64,000 bases of DNA from Nocardia harenae NBRC 108248 (GTDB taxonomy: Bacteria > Actinomycetota > Actinomycetes > Mycobacteriales > Mycobacteriaceae), in NCBI RefSeq assembly GCF_001612885.1, contig NZ_BDBH01000002.1, positions 372,016 to 436,015 on the forward strand, read 5' to 3'. Positions 57,775 to 64,000 of this stretch are shown one piece after another. Under the pieces are notes generated by a model, which made no database searches, was not told the origin of the DNA, and saw only the letters and a program-made list of their open reading frames with translations. The translations under genes and the position numbers were made by a program. How positions within the stretch are numbered: the first letter of the stretch is position 1; each line of letters opens with the position of its first letter.

Positions 57775-57795
57775 TGTGGATGATTCTGTGGACAA
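57775..57795 (-). promoter_or_regulatory. Pair of DnaA-box-like nonamers upstream of the PH-domain gene
   Basis: On the minus strand, TTGTCCACA (57787-57795, exact for the actinobacterial form) and TCATCCACA (57775-57783, one mismatch) lie 3 bp apart in the 91-bp gap after crgA. This could be a DnaA-regulated promoter or chance. oriC is expected further right. Confidence 0.45.
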
Positions 57796-57822
57796 CTCGA
57801 GGACAAACTGGGGAGAACGCCC

Positions 57823-58281
57823 GTGAACGCCGGTGACACCGACGATCGCACCACCTGGACCACCCCCGCACCCGCCCTGGCCGCCGTGGCCGCGGGCGGG
57901 GTCGCGCTCGGCATCGCCGCGCTCTTCGCCGCCGACGCCCCGAGCATGGTGCTGGTCGGCGTGGCCGCGCTCGGCCTGCTCGGCCTGGCCGCGCTCGGCC
58001 TGCGCCAGCGCCCCCGGGTGACGATCCTGCCCGGCGCCGAGCCGCGGCTGGTGGTGCGCGGGCTCACCGGCCCGGTCACCTACACCCGCCCGCAGATCCT
58101 GCGCGCGCGGATCACGCACTACCGCAGGCTGGGCCGGAAGACGCCGATGCTCGAGCTCGACGTCGAGCGGGCGGACAGCGACGACGACCGCCTGCTCATC
58201 TTCGGCCGCTGGGATCTGGGCGCGAGCCCGGAGGAGCTCTTCGACGCCATGCTCAGGCACAACCTGGTGCACCGGAGCTGA
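57823..58281 (+). CDS. PH-domain membrane protein (Rv0010c-like)
   Basis: This 152-residue protein has two helices (about 17-37 and 42-58) followed by a bacterial PH-like domain ('PRVTILPGAEPRLVVRGLTGP' to 'MLELDVERADSDDDRLLIFGRWDLG'). In M. tuberculosis Rv0010c occupies this neighbourhood next to crgA. The function is unknown. The GTG at 57823 follows GGGGAGAACGCCC. It is convergent with the rhomboid gene. The ppiA gene that sits beside Rv0010c in M. tuberculosis is not here. Confidence 0.8.
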   Translation: MNAGDTDDRTTWTTPAPALAAVAAGGVALGIAALFAADAPSMVLVGVAALGLLGLAALGLRQRPRVTILPGAEPRLVVRGLTGPVTYTRPQILRARITHYRRLGRKTPMLELDVERADSDDDRLLIFGRWDLGASPEELFDAMLRHNLVHRS

Positions 58282-58317
58282 GCCGGGCGCGGCACCGCTC
58301 CGGCGCGCCGACATCGG

Positions 58318-59187
58318 TCAGGCGACGAGGCTCATCCCGGCCGCGCCGATCACCGCGAGCGCCCCGAGCCCGACCGCCGCCAGGCTCACCCAGCCGATGG
58401 TGCGCGCCGCCTCCGGTGATTTCGCGCCCGCCCACTGCGGCAGGAAGAGCACCCCGAGCGTGGCCAGCGTGCCCGCGGCCAGCCCGCCGAGGTGCCCCCA
58501 GAGCGAGATGCCGGGCAGCGAGAGGCTGATGATCACATTGATGCCGATCACGATGAGCATCTGATTCGGGCTCTGCCGCAGCCGGATCAGCACCACGGTG
58601 ACCGCGCCGAAGAGGCCGTACACCGCCCCGGAGGCGCCCGCCGTCAGGCTGTCCTGGGAGAAGAGCATGACGCCCGCCGAGCCGCCGAGCAGCGCCACCA
58701 GGTACACCAGCAGGTACCGCACCCGCCCGAGCACGAGCTCGCAATCCCGGCCGACCACGTACAGCGCGAACATATTGACCAGCAGGTGCAGCGGGCCGTA
58801 GTGCAGGAAGCCGGAGCCGAGCACCCGCCACCACTCGCCGTCGGCCACCGCGGGCGGGTAGAGCACCCACTGCAGGAAGAGCCGGGAGCGCTGGTTGTCC
58901 ACCACGCTGTTCGCCTGGGCCGCGGTGATGCCGAAGATCACCAGGTTGAGCGCGATCAGCGCGTAGGTGACCAGGGGGCGCGGCGCGGTGCCCGCGGGCG
59001 CGCCCGCGACCGTGCGCACCTGCGGGGCGGAGCGCCGATCCTGTTGCAGGCAGTCCACGCAGTGCTGCCCGACGGCGGCGGGCCGCAGGCAGTCCGCGCA
59101 CGCGGGACGGCCGCAGCGGGTGCAGGCGAGCCCGGTCGCCCGGTCCGGGTGCCGGACGCAGACGGGGGCGGGCGGTTGTGGTTGCAT
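58318..59187 (-). CDS. Rhomboid-family intramembrane serine protease with N-terminal zinc finger
   Basis: This 289-residue protein has a B-box-like zinc cluster in residues ~9-50 (CVRHPDR, CTRCGRPACADCLRP, CVDC), then six to seven helices with the rhomboid active site: 'HLLVNMFALYVVG' (His/Asn), catalytic Ser in 'TAGASGAVYGLFG', and His in 'WGHLGGLAAG'. It should cleave membrane helices within the bilayer. The ATG at 59187 has GAGGAGACG upstream; the frame extends much further but without sense. This zinc-finger-rhomboid layout is common in actinobacteria. Its substrate is unknown. Confidence 0.9.
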   Translation of the reverse strand: MQPQPPAPVCVRHPDRATGLACTRCGRPACADCLRPAAVGQHCVDCLQQDRRSAPQVRTVAGAPAGTAPRPLVTYALIALNLVIFGITAAQANSVVDNQRSRLFLQWVLYPPAVADGEWWRVLGSGFLHYGPLHLLVNMFALYVVGRDCELVLGRVRYLLVYLVALLGGSAGVMLFSQDSLTAGASGAVYGLFGAVTVVLIRLRQSPNQMLIVIGINVIISLSLPGISLWGHLGGLAAGTLATLGVLFLPQWAGAKSPEAARTIGWVSLAAVGLGALAVIGAAGMSLVA

Positions 59188-59307
59188 CGTCTCCTCGCTC
59201 CGTTCCCGCCACGCGGCGGTACCACCGGCCATCCTGCCATCCCGCCGCGATGGCGCAGGTCGAGAGCGGATTCGGCACGGTTCCGGCCGGTGTGCCACAG
59301 TGGTGCC

Positions 59308-59508
59308 ATGAGCTCGGCTTCCCGGCGGGCATCCGCCCGCTCCCGCACGCGCAATCGCCTGATCGCCGCGGCCGCCGTCACGGCCGCCGGTGCTGCCGCC
59401 GCGGTGGCCCGCAGCCGCCGCCCGCAGCCGCCCGCGCCCGCCCCCGCGCCGCCGCGCATCGGCCACGCGCGCACCGCGGCCGAGCCGGAGACCGGCACCA
59501 CCGCCTGA
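59308..59508 (+). CDS. Small basic hypothetical protein
   Basis: This 66-residue frame encodes an Arg-rich N-terminus (SSASRRASARSRTRNRL), a weak hydrophobic helix (about 18-32) and a Pro/Ala tail. The ATG is at 59308, but the ribosome site is weak. It is divergent from the rhomboid gene. Codon third positions are G/C-rich as in real genes, yet low complexity makes it uncertain. It could be a membrane-tail peptide. Confidence 0.4.
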   Translation: MSSASRRASARSRTRNRLIAAAAVTAAGAAAAVARSRRPQPPAPAPAPPRIGHARTAAEPETGTTA

Positions 59509-59643
59509 CGCGAGCGCGCCCCGCTCCGGAGGCGGCACCCTGCGGAGCAAGGCGTCCCCGCGCCGAACGGCGGAATCGACCGAGGCGAAGGCCCGCGCTT
59601 CGCGCGCGGCGGCCGGAATTCGCCGCCGCGCGCGAACCGCGTC

Positions 59644-60501
59644 CTAGCGGCTCACCGTCCGCTGGTACTGCCGCAGCGACAGCGGGATGAAGATCAGCAG
59701 GATCACGACGACCCAGATCAGCGTCGTCGCCACCGGGTGCTGCATGGACCAGGCGTCGGAGGGCGGCGCCAGCGGGCTGGTATTGCCGAACAGCTCGCGG
59801 CTGGCCTGCGCCAGCGCCGAGACCGGATTCCACTCCGCGAACACCTTGAGCACCGTCGGCAGGTCGTCGATCGGCACGAAGGTATTGGCCAGGAAGGTGA
59901 GCGGGAAGATCACCATGAAGCTGGCATTGTTGAACACCTCGGGCGCGCGGACCAGCAGCCCGACCGTCGCCATCATCCAGGACAGCGCGTAGGCGAAGAG
60001 CAGCAGCAGCACGTAGGCGAGCACCGCGTCCAGCACCGAGCCGCGGATCCGCCAGCCGACCACGAGCCCGGTCAGCGACATCACCACCAGGCTCACCACG
60101 TTGATCACCACATCGCTCACGGTCCGCCCGACGAGCACCGCCACCGGCGCCATCGGCAGCGAGCGGAAGCGGTCGATGATGCCCTTCTGCATGTCCTCGG
60201 CCAGTCCGGCGCCGGTGAAGGTGGCGCCGAAGACCACCGTCTGCACGAAGATGCCCGCGATCAGGAACTCGCGGTACCCGCCCTCCATGCCGGGCACCTG
60301 GATCGCGGTGCCGAAGACGTAGGCGAAGAGCAGCACGAACATGATCGGCGACAGCGTCGCGAAGACCAGCACGTCCGGCACGCGCTTGATCTTGATGACA
60401 TTGCGCTTGGTCACGGTGACGCTGTCGATCACCACGATGCGCAGCCGCTCCACCAGCCCGGGGTCGCCGGGCACCTGCACCGGCGTGGTCGTGGCGGTCA
60501 T
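59644..60501 (-). CDS. ABC-2 type exporter permease (DrrB-like)
   Basis: This 285-residue membrane protein has six helices in the ABC-2/DrrB arrangement ('TKRNVIKIKRVPDVLVFATL', 'FVQTVVFGATFTGAGLAEDM', 'GIIDRFRSLPMAPVAVLVGR', 'NNASFMVIFPLTFLANTFVP'). It pairs with the ATPase encoded just upstream, whose stop overlaps its ATG (ATGA). DrrAB pumps export drugs or lipids such as daunorubicin or phthiocerol dimycocerosate. The ATG at 60501 is well placed. Substrate not known. Confidence 0.9.
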   Translation of the reverse strand: MTATTTPVQVPGDPGLVERLRIVVIDSVTVTKRNVIKIKRVPDVLVFATLSPIMFVLLFAYVFGTAIQVPGMEGGYREFLIAGIFVQTVVFGATFTGAGLAEDMQKGIIDRFRSLPMAPVAVLVGRTVSDVVINVVSLVVMSLTGLVVGWRIRGSVLDAVLAYVLLLLFAYALSWMMATVGLLVRAPEVFNNASFMVIFPLTFLANTFVPIDDLPTVLKVFAEWNPVSALAQASRELFGNTSPLAPPSDAWSMQHPVATTLIWVVVILLIFIPLSLRQYQRTVSR

Positions 60502-61538
60502 CGGGTACGTCCTTCCGTCGATTCGAGCTGCTTCGCGGCGTTCTCCGGCGCCGCGTCCGGGGTGAAGGGGGCATCCTCGCCGTCGGCGGGCAGCCGCTCC
60601 TCGGCCTCGTGGCCGGTGAGGGTGAGGAAGACGTCGTCGAGCGAGGGCCTGCGCAGCGCGATGTCGCGCAGCCGGACGTCGTTCTCGGCGAGCGTGCTGA
60701 TCGCGGTGACCAGCGCCGACGAGCCGTCGGCGACCGGAACGGTGAGCCTGCGCAGCCCCGGCTCGACCTGGATATCGCCGTCCGCCAGCCCCTTGAGGAG
60801 CTGTTGCGCCACGGTGACCTTCGCCTGGTCGTCCACGGTGAGCTCGATCCGGTCGCCGCCGACCATGGACTTGAGCTCGTCGGCGGTGCCCTGGGCGATC
60901 ACGGTGCCGTGGTCGATCACCGCGATGGAGTCGGCCAGCCGGTCCGCCTCCTCCAGGTACTGGGTGGTGAGCAGTAGCGTCGTGCCGCCCGCCACCAGCT
61001 CCTCGATCACGTCCCACAGGTCGAACCTGGCCCTCGGGTCCAGCCCGGTGGTCGGCTCGTCCAGGAAGAGCACCGGCGGGTTCGCCACCAGCGCGCCGGC
61101 CAGGTCGAGGCGGCGGCGCATGCCGCCGGAGTAGGTGCGCACCGGGCGGTCGCCCGCGTCGCTGAGCCGGAACCGCTCCAGCAGCTCCCTGGCCCGCTCC
61201 TTGGAGCGCTTGACCCCGAGGTGGTAGAGCCTGCCCACCATCTCCAGGTTCTCGAAGCCGGTGAGGTACTCGTCGACGGCCGCGTACTGCCCCGAGGTGC
61301 CGATCCGCGAGCGCAGCTTGCGCGGTTCGCCGAGGACATCGATCCCGGCGACGGTCGCCTTCCCGGCGTCCGGGATGAGCAGGGTGGTGAGCACCCGGAC
61401 CGTGGTGGTCTTCCCGGCGCCGTTGGGGCCGAGCAGGGCGGTCACCGTGCCCTCCGGCACCGACAGATCGAGTCCGTCCAGCGCCACCACCTTGCCGTAT
61501 CGCTTGACCAGCCCCTCGGCGACGATTGCGTCGGGCAT
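60498..61538 (-). CDS. ABC exporter ATPase (DrrA-like)
   Basis: This 346-residue ATPase has Walker A 'GPNGAGKTTTVRVL', signature 'YSGGMRRRLDLAGAL', Walker B 'VLFLDEPTTGLDP', and the H-loop region 'LLTTQYLEEADRL'. The last ~90 residues are the DrrA C-terminal extension (DUF4162), ending in a Pro/Glu tail. The ATG at 61538 has AGGAGA upstream. It drives the permease that follows (4-bp overlap). The upstream 590 bp hold its promoter; I see no regulator gene nearby. Confidence 0.95.
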   Translation of the reverse strand: MPDAIVAEGLVKRYGKVVALDGLDLSVPEGTVTALLGPNGAGKTTTVRVLTTLLIPDAGKATVAGIDVLGEPRKLRSRIGTSGQYAAVDEYLTGFENLEMVGRLYHLGVKRSKERARELLERFRLSDAGDRPVRTYSGGMRRRLDLAGALVANPPVLFLDEPTTGLDPRARFDLWDVIEELVAGGTTLLLTTQYLEEADRLADSIAVIDHGTVIAQGTADELKSMVGGDRIELTVDDQAKVTVAQQLLKGLADGDIQVEPGLRRLTVPVADGSSALVTAISTLAENDVRLRDIALRRPSLDDVFLTLTGHEAEERLPADGEDAPFTPDAAPENAAKQLESTEGRTR

Positions 61539-62130
61539 GATTCTCCTGAGTTCGTGATGGAAGTCGGAACATTGGGTCTTCCGGCGCCGCGTCGAAACCG
61601 GCGCCGCCACGTCGCTGATCGGTGCTAGGACCGATTCGGGCGCCAGTATTACCCCGGGGTCTGACAGATTCCATCGAATTGTCCGGGTTTTTCGGAAGAA
61701 TTAATGCGCTACCTGCGCTGATACCGATCGAAGCCGACCGGGAGGGCCGCACCCCGCGGCGCTCGGGGTTACCGCGGGGCGCGGCCGGTTCCCATCGTGG
61801 GTCGCCGCCCGCGGGTGGACACGCGTAGTCGACTACTCGTCCGCTCCCCGCGCACCGCCGCGACACGCGGGAAGACCGGATTTCGGCACCGCCGCACCTG
61901 GCCGCCCGCACGTCCGGAACACGGCCGATTCACAGTCGTGTATGTCCGGGTTGTTGATGGGTATACCAATGCGGGCCAGCCGTTTTGGCAAACTTCGGGC
62001 ACCCGGCACGGCGACCGGCCGGACACCGCGCGCGCCACCGGCTCGGGGCACACCCCGGCACCGCGGAAAATTCTCCGAAAGTGGTGCTTGCCACGCACAC
62101 GTGAACGCGAATCTTGGCGTAGGATCGTTC
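61539..62130. other. Gene-free region between the ABC exporter and the 6C RNA
   Basis: Open frames exist on both strands but lack ribosome sites and overlap one another. It should contain the exporter promoter and the 6C RNA promoter. A TAGGAT hexamer at 62120-62125 would be a good -10 for the RNA. Confidence 0.5.
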
Positions 62131-62212
62131 TCGTCGGCCCCTCCCCCCCGGGCCGACCACACGCGGGCCTCGGCTAACTCCCCCCCTTCGCCGAGGCCCG
62201 CTCCCCTTTTTC
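62131..62212 (+). ncRNA. 6C small RNA (two C-rich hairpin loops)
   Basis: Hairpin 1: GTCGGCCC (62133-62140) pairs with GGGCCGAC (62150-62157) around a loop with seven consecutive C. Hairpin 2: GCGGGCCTCGGC (62163-62174) pairs with GCCGAGGCCCGC (62190-62201) with a loop that holds another C run. A T5 tract (62207-62211) ends it. This is the 6C RNA pattern of actinobacteria (Rfam RF01066; B11 in M. tuberculosis), whose C-rich loops base-pair with G-rich mRNA targets in envelope and division genes. TAGGAT at 62120-62125 serves as -10. The 5' end is an estimate. Confidence 0.88.
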
Positions 62213-62280
62213 CTGGAGGTTGTTCCGCCTTCTCGGCAGCTCGTTTCCGAGGTCGGAGCGAGCGGCGGGCTATCCGCCGG

Positions 62281-63267
62281 TCACCGCCGCGCGATGGCCT
62301 GCCAGGCGGCGCTGGTGCGCAGCGCGCGCACCCGCTCGGCGGTGTTCAGCAGCCGCCGATCGCGCTCCCAGCGCTCCTGTACCGCCGGGTCGGCGGAGTT
62401 CCACAGGGAACCGATCTCGGCGAGCAGCTGATCCACCAGATCCAGCGTGCCCGCGAGCGCGATGTGCACCGCGGGCGATTTCGCCACCGCGAGTACCGGA
62501 TCCGGCGGACCGGCCGGGACCGCGGGCGAGCCGGACGGCCTGCCGAGGCCGAGCCCGCGCACCGCGGCCACCGCGCCGAGCAGCCGCTGCACCGTCGCGG
62601 GCGGCCAGCCGGAATCCCTCGCCACCCGGATCAGCAGCCCGAGCGTGGCGGCGAGCACGTGCGCGTCCTCGAAGGTGCGGAAGGGTTTGAGGTGGTCGGC
62701 GTAGCCGTCGCCGAGCAGCGGGACCGCAGGGGCCTCGGTGAAGGTCAGGACGGCGTGCGGGATCTCGGGGGCGAACGGCGTCGCGGGCAGCGGCTCGGCA
62801 CGCACGCCGGGGCCGCGCGGGTCGACCATGGCGGTGCGCAGGGTATTGCGGCCGTCCGCGCCCGGCCCGGCGCTCGCGATCACCACGAGGGCGTCGGCCT
62901 CGGAGCCGAGCGTGGCGAAGGTCTTGGTGCCGCTGACCGTCCAACCCGGCCCGTCCGGCCGCAACGCCGTCTCGATGGCGGCCGGGTGCGCCCCGCCCGC
63001 CTCGGTGGCGGCCAGCGAGACCAGCGCCGCCGACGGCAGCCCGGGCAGCAGCGCCCGCAGCGCCTCCTGGTAGCCGGCCAGGAAGGCGTAGCCGAGCCGG
63101 TCGGCGGCCCAGCCGCCGAGGACCGCGGCGTCGATCGAGTCGGCGCAGCGCGCCGTCACCCGCCGGTGCGCGGCGAAGGCCGCCGCGACCGAATCGAGCG
63201 GTTCGGTGCCCGGCGCGCCGGTGAGCAGGTGATCGAGCAGCACGCCCAACGGTAACCGGTCGCTCAC
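62281..63267 (-). CDS. Acyl-CoA dehydrogenase-like protein, shorter than usual
   Basis: This 328-residue protein resembles the acyl-CoA dehydrogenase fold: helical N-part, 'AALVSLAATEAGGAHPAAIET' (substrate/FAD loop), 'GPGWTVSGTKTFATLGSEADALVVIA' (beta domain) and a helical C-part ('GTLDLVDQLLAEIGSLWNSAD'). Typical enzymes are near 380 residues, and I cannot identify the catalytic Glu, so activity is uncertain. The GTG at 63267 overlaps the stop of the nuclease gene (GTGA). It is the second gene of that operon and ends beside the 6C RNA. Confidence 0.7.
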   Translation of the reverse strand: MSDRLPLGVLLDHLLTGAPGTEPLDSVAAAFAAHRRVTARCADSIDAAVLGGWAADRLGYAFLAGYQEALRALLPGLPSAALVSLAATEAGGAHPAAIETALRPDGPGWTVSGTKTFATLGSEADALVVIASAGPGADGRNTLRTAMVDPRGPGVRAEPLPATPFAPEIPHAVLTFTEAPAVPLLGDGYADHLKPFRTFEDAHVLAATLGLLIRVARDSGWPPATVQRLLGAVAAVRGLGLGRPSGSPAVPAGPPDPVLAVAKSPAVHIALAGTLDLVDQLLAEIGSLWNSADPAVQERWERDRRLLNTAERVRALRTSAAWQAIARR

Positions 63268-63893
63268 TCCCACGGCGGCGGCCCCTCGCCGGTGTGCCAT
63301 GCGGTGAGTTCGTGGTTGTCGACCAGCACGATCCCCATGTGCGCGGCGTACTCCCGCGCCTGCTTGCGGAACCCGCCCGCCGTGGTGACCACCGCCGCGA
63401 CATCGGCGCCGTGCACCGCGAAGCAGGTGCCGCCGAACTTCTGCAGATCCGGCCCCGACACCCAGTTGTCCACCCGATATCGCTTGGCCTGCAGCACGAT
63501 CCGCCGCCCGTCCGGCGCCCGCGCCACGACGTCGGCGCCGAGATCACCGGCCCCGCCGACCACCGCGACCCCGGTGCACCCGTCCCGCCTGCACAGATCC
63601 GCCAGCGCGTGCTCGAACTGCCCCGCGCTCATCTCCGCGAAGGTGAGGGCCGCCCGGATCCGCCGCTCCCGCCGCAGCCGCCTGCGCGCCGCCAGCCCGC
63701 TCCACCACATGCTCACCGCGATCACCGCGCCGACCAGCAGCACCGCCGCCAGGGCCACCAGCGCCGCATTGGCGGAGATCCACCGCCACACCGGCGCCGC
63801 CAGCACCGCGAGCAGCACCAGCGCCACCACGGCCGAAACGGCGCCGTTCACACCCCGGCTCCGCGCCCGCTTACCCCTGTTCGCCACGCGCAC
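63264..63893 (-). CDS. Membrane-anchored Mrr-type restriction endonuclease
   Basis: This 209-residue protein has two N-terminal helices (about 17-33 and 42-63), a basic linker (RRRLRRERRIR) and a C-terminal PD-(D/E)xK domain of Mrr_cat type: Glu94, Asp121 and Gln135-Ala-Lys137 ('GADVV...LQAKRY'), then 'VSGPDLQKF'. Mrr proteins cut modified DNA. The membrane anchor is found in several actinobacterial relatives and suggests a role in cell-envelope-localised DNA defence. The GTG at 63893 could be replaced by the GTG two codons later. It is coupled to the acyl-CoA dehydrogenase-like gene and lies beside tRNA-Ala. Confidence 0.8.
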   Translation of the reverse strand: MRVANRGKRARSRGVNGAVSAVVALVLLAVLAAPVWRWISANAALVALAAVLLVGAVIAVSMWWSGLAARRRLRRERRIRAALTFAEMSAGQFEHALADLCRRDGCTGVAVVGGAGDLGADVVARAPDGRRIVLQAKRYRVDNWVSGPDLQKFGGTCFAVHGADVAAVVTTAGGFRKQAREYAAHMGIVLVDNHELTAWHTGEGPPPWE

Positions 63894-63966
63894 CCCTACA
63901 CGTCCACCGACAATGCGCCCACCCTACGGGCAGGCGCCGACAGTGCCGGGACAGGAAGAAGAGAAG

Positions 63967-64000
63967 TGGAGCCTAGGGGAATCGAACCCCTAACCCCTGC
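63967..64000 (-). tRNA. tRNA-Ala, 3' part only (cut by window edge)
   Basis: On the minus strand the T-arm GGGGTTCGATTCCCC is followed by TAGGCTCC and discriminator A (plus 63967). An AGGCTCC acceptor fits tRNA-Ala of actinobacteria (partner GGGGCCT), whereas tRNA-Ile would end AGGCCCA. The anticodon lies outside the window. In relatives the tRNA-Ile/tRNA-Ala pair lies by gyrA near oriC. Confidence 0.7.

Noticed and set aside
61942..63255. Long + strand open frame across the 6C RNA and acyl-CoA dehydrogenase-like gene
   Set aside because: It is antisense to a recognisable gene, lacks a ribosome site and reads as low-complexity Arg/Gly.
63967..64000. tRNA-Ile for the partial tRNA at the right edge
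   Set aside because: The acceptor end AGGCTCC-A fits tRNA-Ala; tRNA-Ile of relatives ends AGGCCCA. The anticodon is not visible, so some doubt remains.

Overview
The window is very G+C-rich DNA from a member of the Mycobacteriales, most likely a Nocardia. Reasons: many GTG starts, many GTGA/ATGA gene overlaps, a two-domain LysX, and gene blocks that match Mycobacterium tuberculosis order. These blocks are Rv3842c-Rv3848 (glpQ, zinc-ribbon membrane protein, sodA, Rv3847, Gdt1), Rv3853 (rraA), gltD/gltB, the moxR2 cluster (about Rv3690-Rv3695), and an inverted copy of the origin-proximal block from Rv0020c to Rv0010c (fhaA to crgA). The right end enters a tRNA-Ala gene, which in relatives lies beside tRNA-Ile and gyrA, so oriC probably lies a short way beyond the right edge. 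I saw no IS element, phage gene or CRISPR array.

Layout. 1-9.6 kb: a DUF5926 protein (cut by the edge), the rhodanese/DUF4328/glpQ operon, a cluster of DnaA-box-like sites, a Mn-type superoxide dismutase, a Gdt1 transporter, a TetR regulator, two divergent short-chain dehydrogenases sharing an operator-like palindrome, and a methyltransferase. 9.7-17 kb: htpG overlapping a RecB/YprB-type nuclease gene, then DUF6474, an unusual membrane protein with His/Asp octad repeats, and a YcnI-CopC-CopD copper set. 17-23.4 kb: rraA, an S4 protein, lysX, a tiny membrane protein, a histidine phosphatase and a secreted cutinase-like esterase. 23.8-30 kb: gltD and gltB, separated by an in-frame tandem duplication that forms a 46-codon open frame overlapping both neighbours. 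30.9-40.4 kb: a DUF4407 protein, a membrane adenylate cyclase, and the MoxR/DUF58/DUF4129/SpoIIM/RDD set, which includes an apparent DUF4129-DUF4350 fusion. 41.4-45.1 kb: an MMPL exporter with a divergent TetR regulator, a methyltransferase and tRNA-Leu(CAG). 45.3-57.7 kb: the cell-division and Ser/Thr-kinase block fhaA-fhaB-pstP-rodA-pbpA-pknA-pknB, then a split RibD-like deaminase/reductase pair with trpG, and crgA. 57.8-64 kb: a PH-domain membrane protein, a rhomboid protease, a DrrAB-like ABC exporter, a 6C small RNA with two C-rich hairpin loops, an acyl-CoA-dehydrogenase-like protein, a membrane-anchored Mrr-type nuclease, and the 3' end of tRNA-Ala.

How the genes work together. The FHA proteins, the PstP phosphatase, RodA/PbpA and PknA/PknB coordinate peptidoglycan synthesis with phosphorylation signalling, and CrgA acts in the same divisome. 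GltB/GltD make glutamate. YcnI/CopC/CopD handle periplasmic copper. LysX modifies phospholipids with lysine. The most unusual items are the gltB-gltD duplicated linker, the octad-repeat membrane protein, the DUF4129/DUF4350 fusion and the DnaA-box cluster away from oriC.
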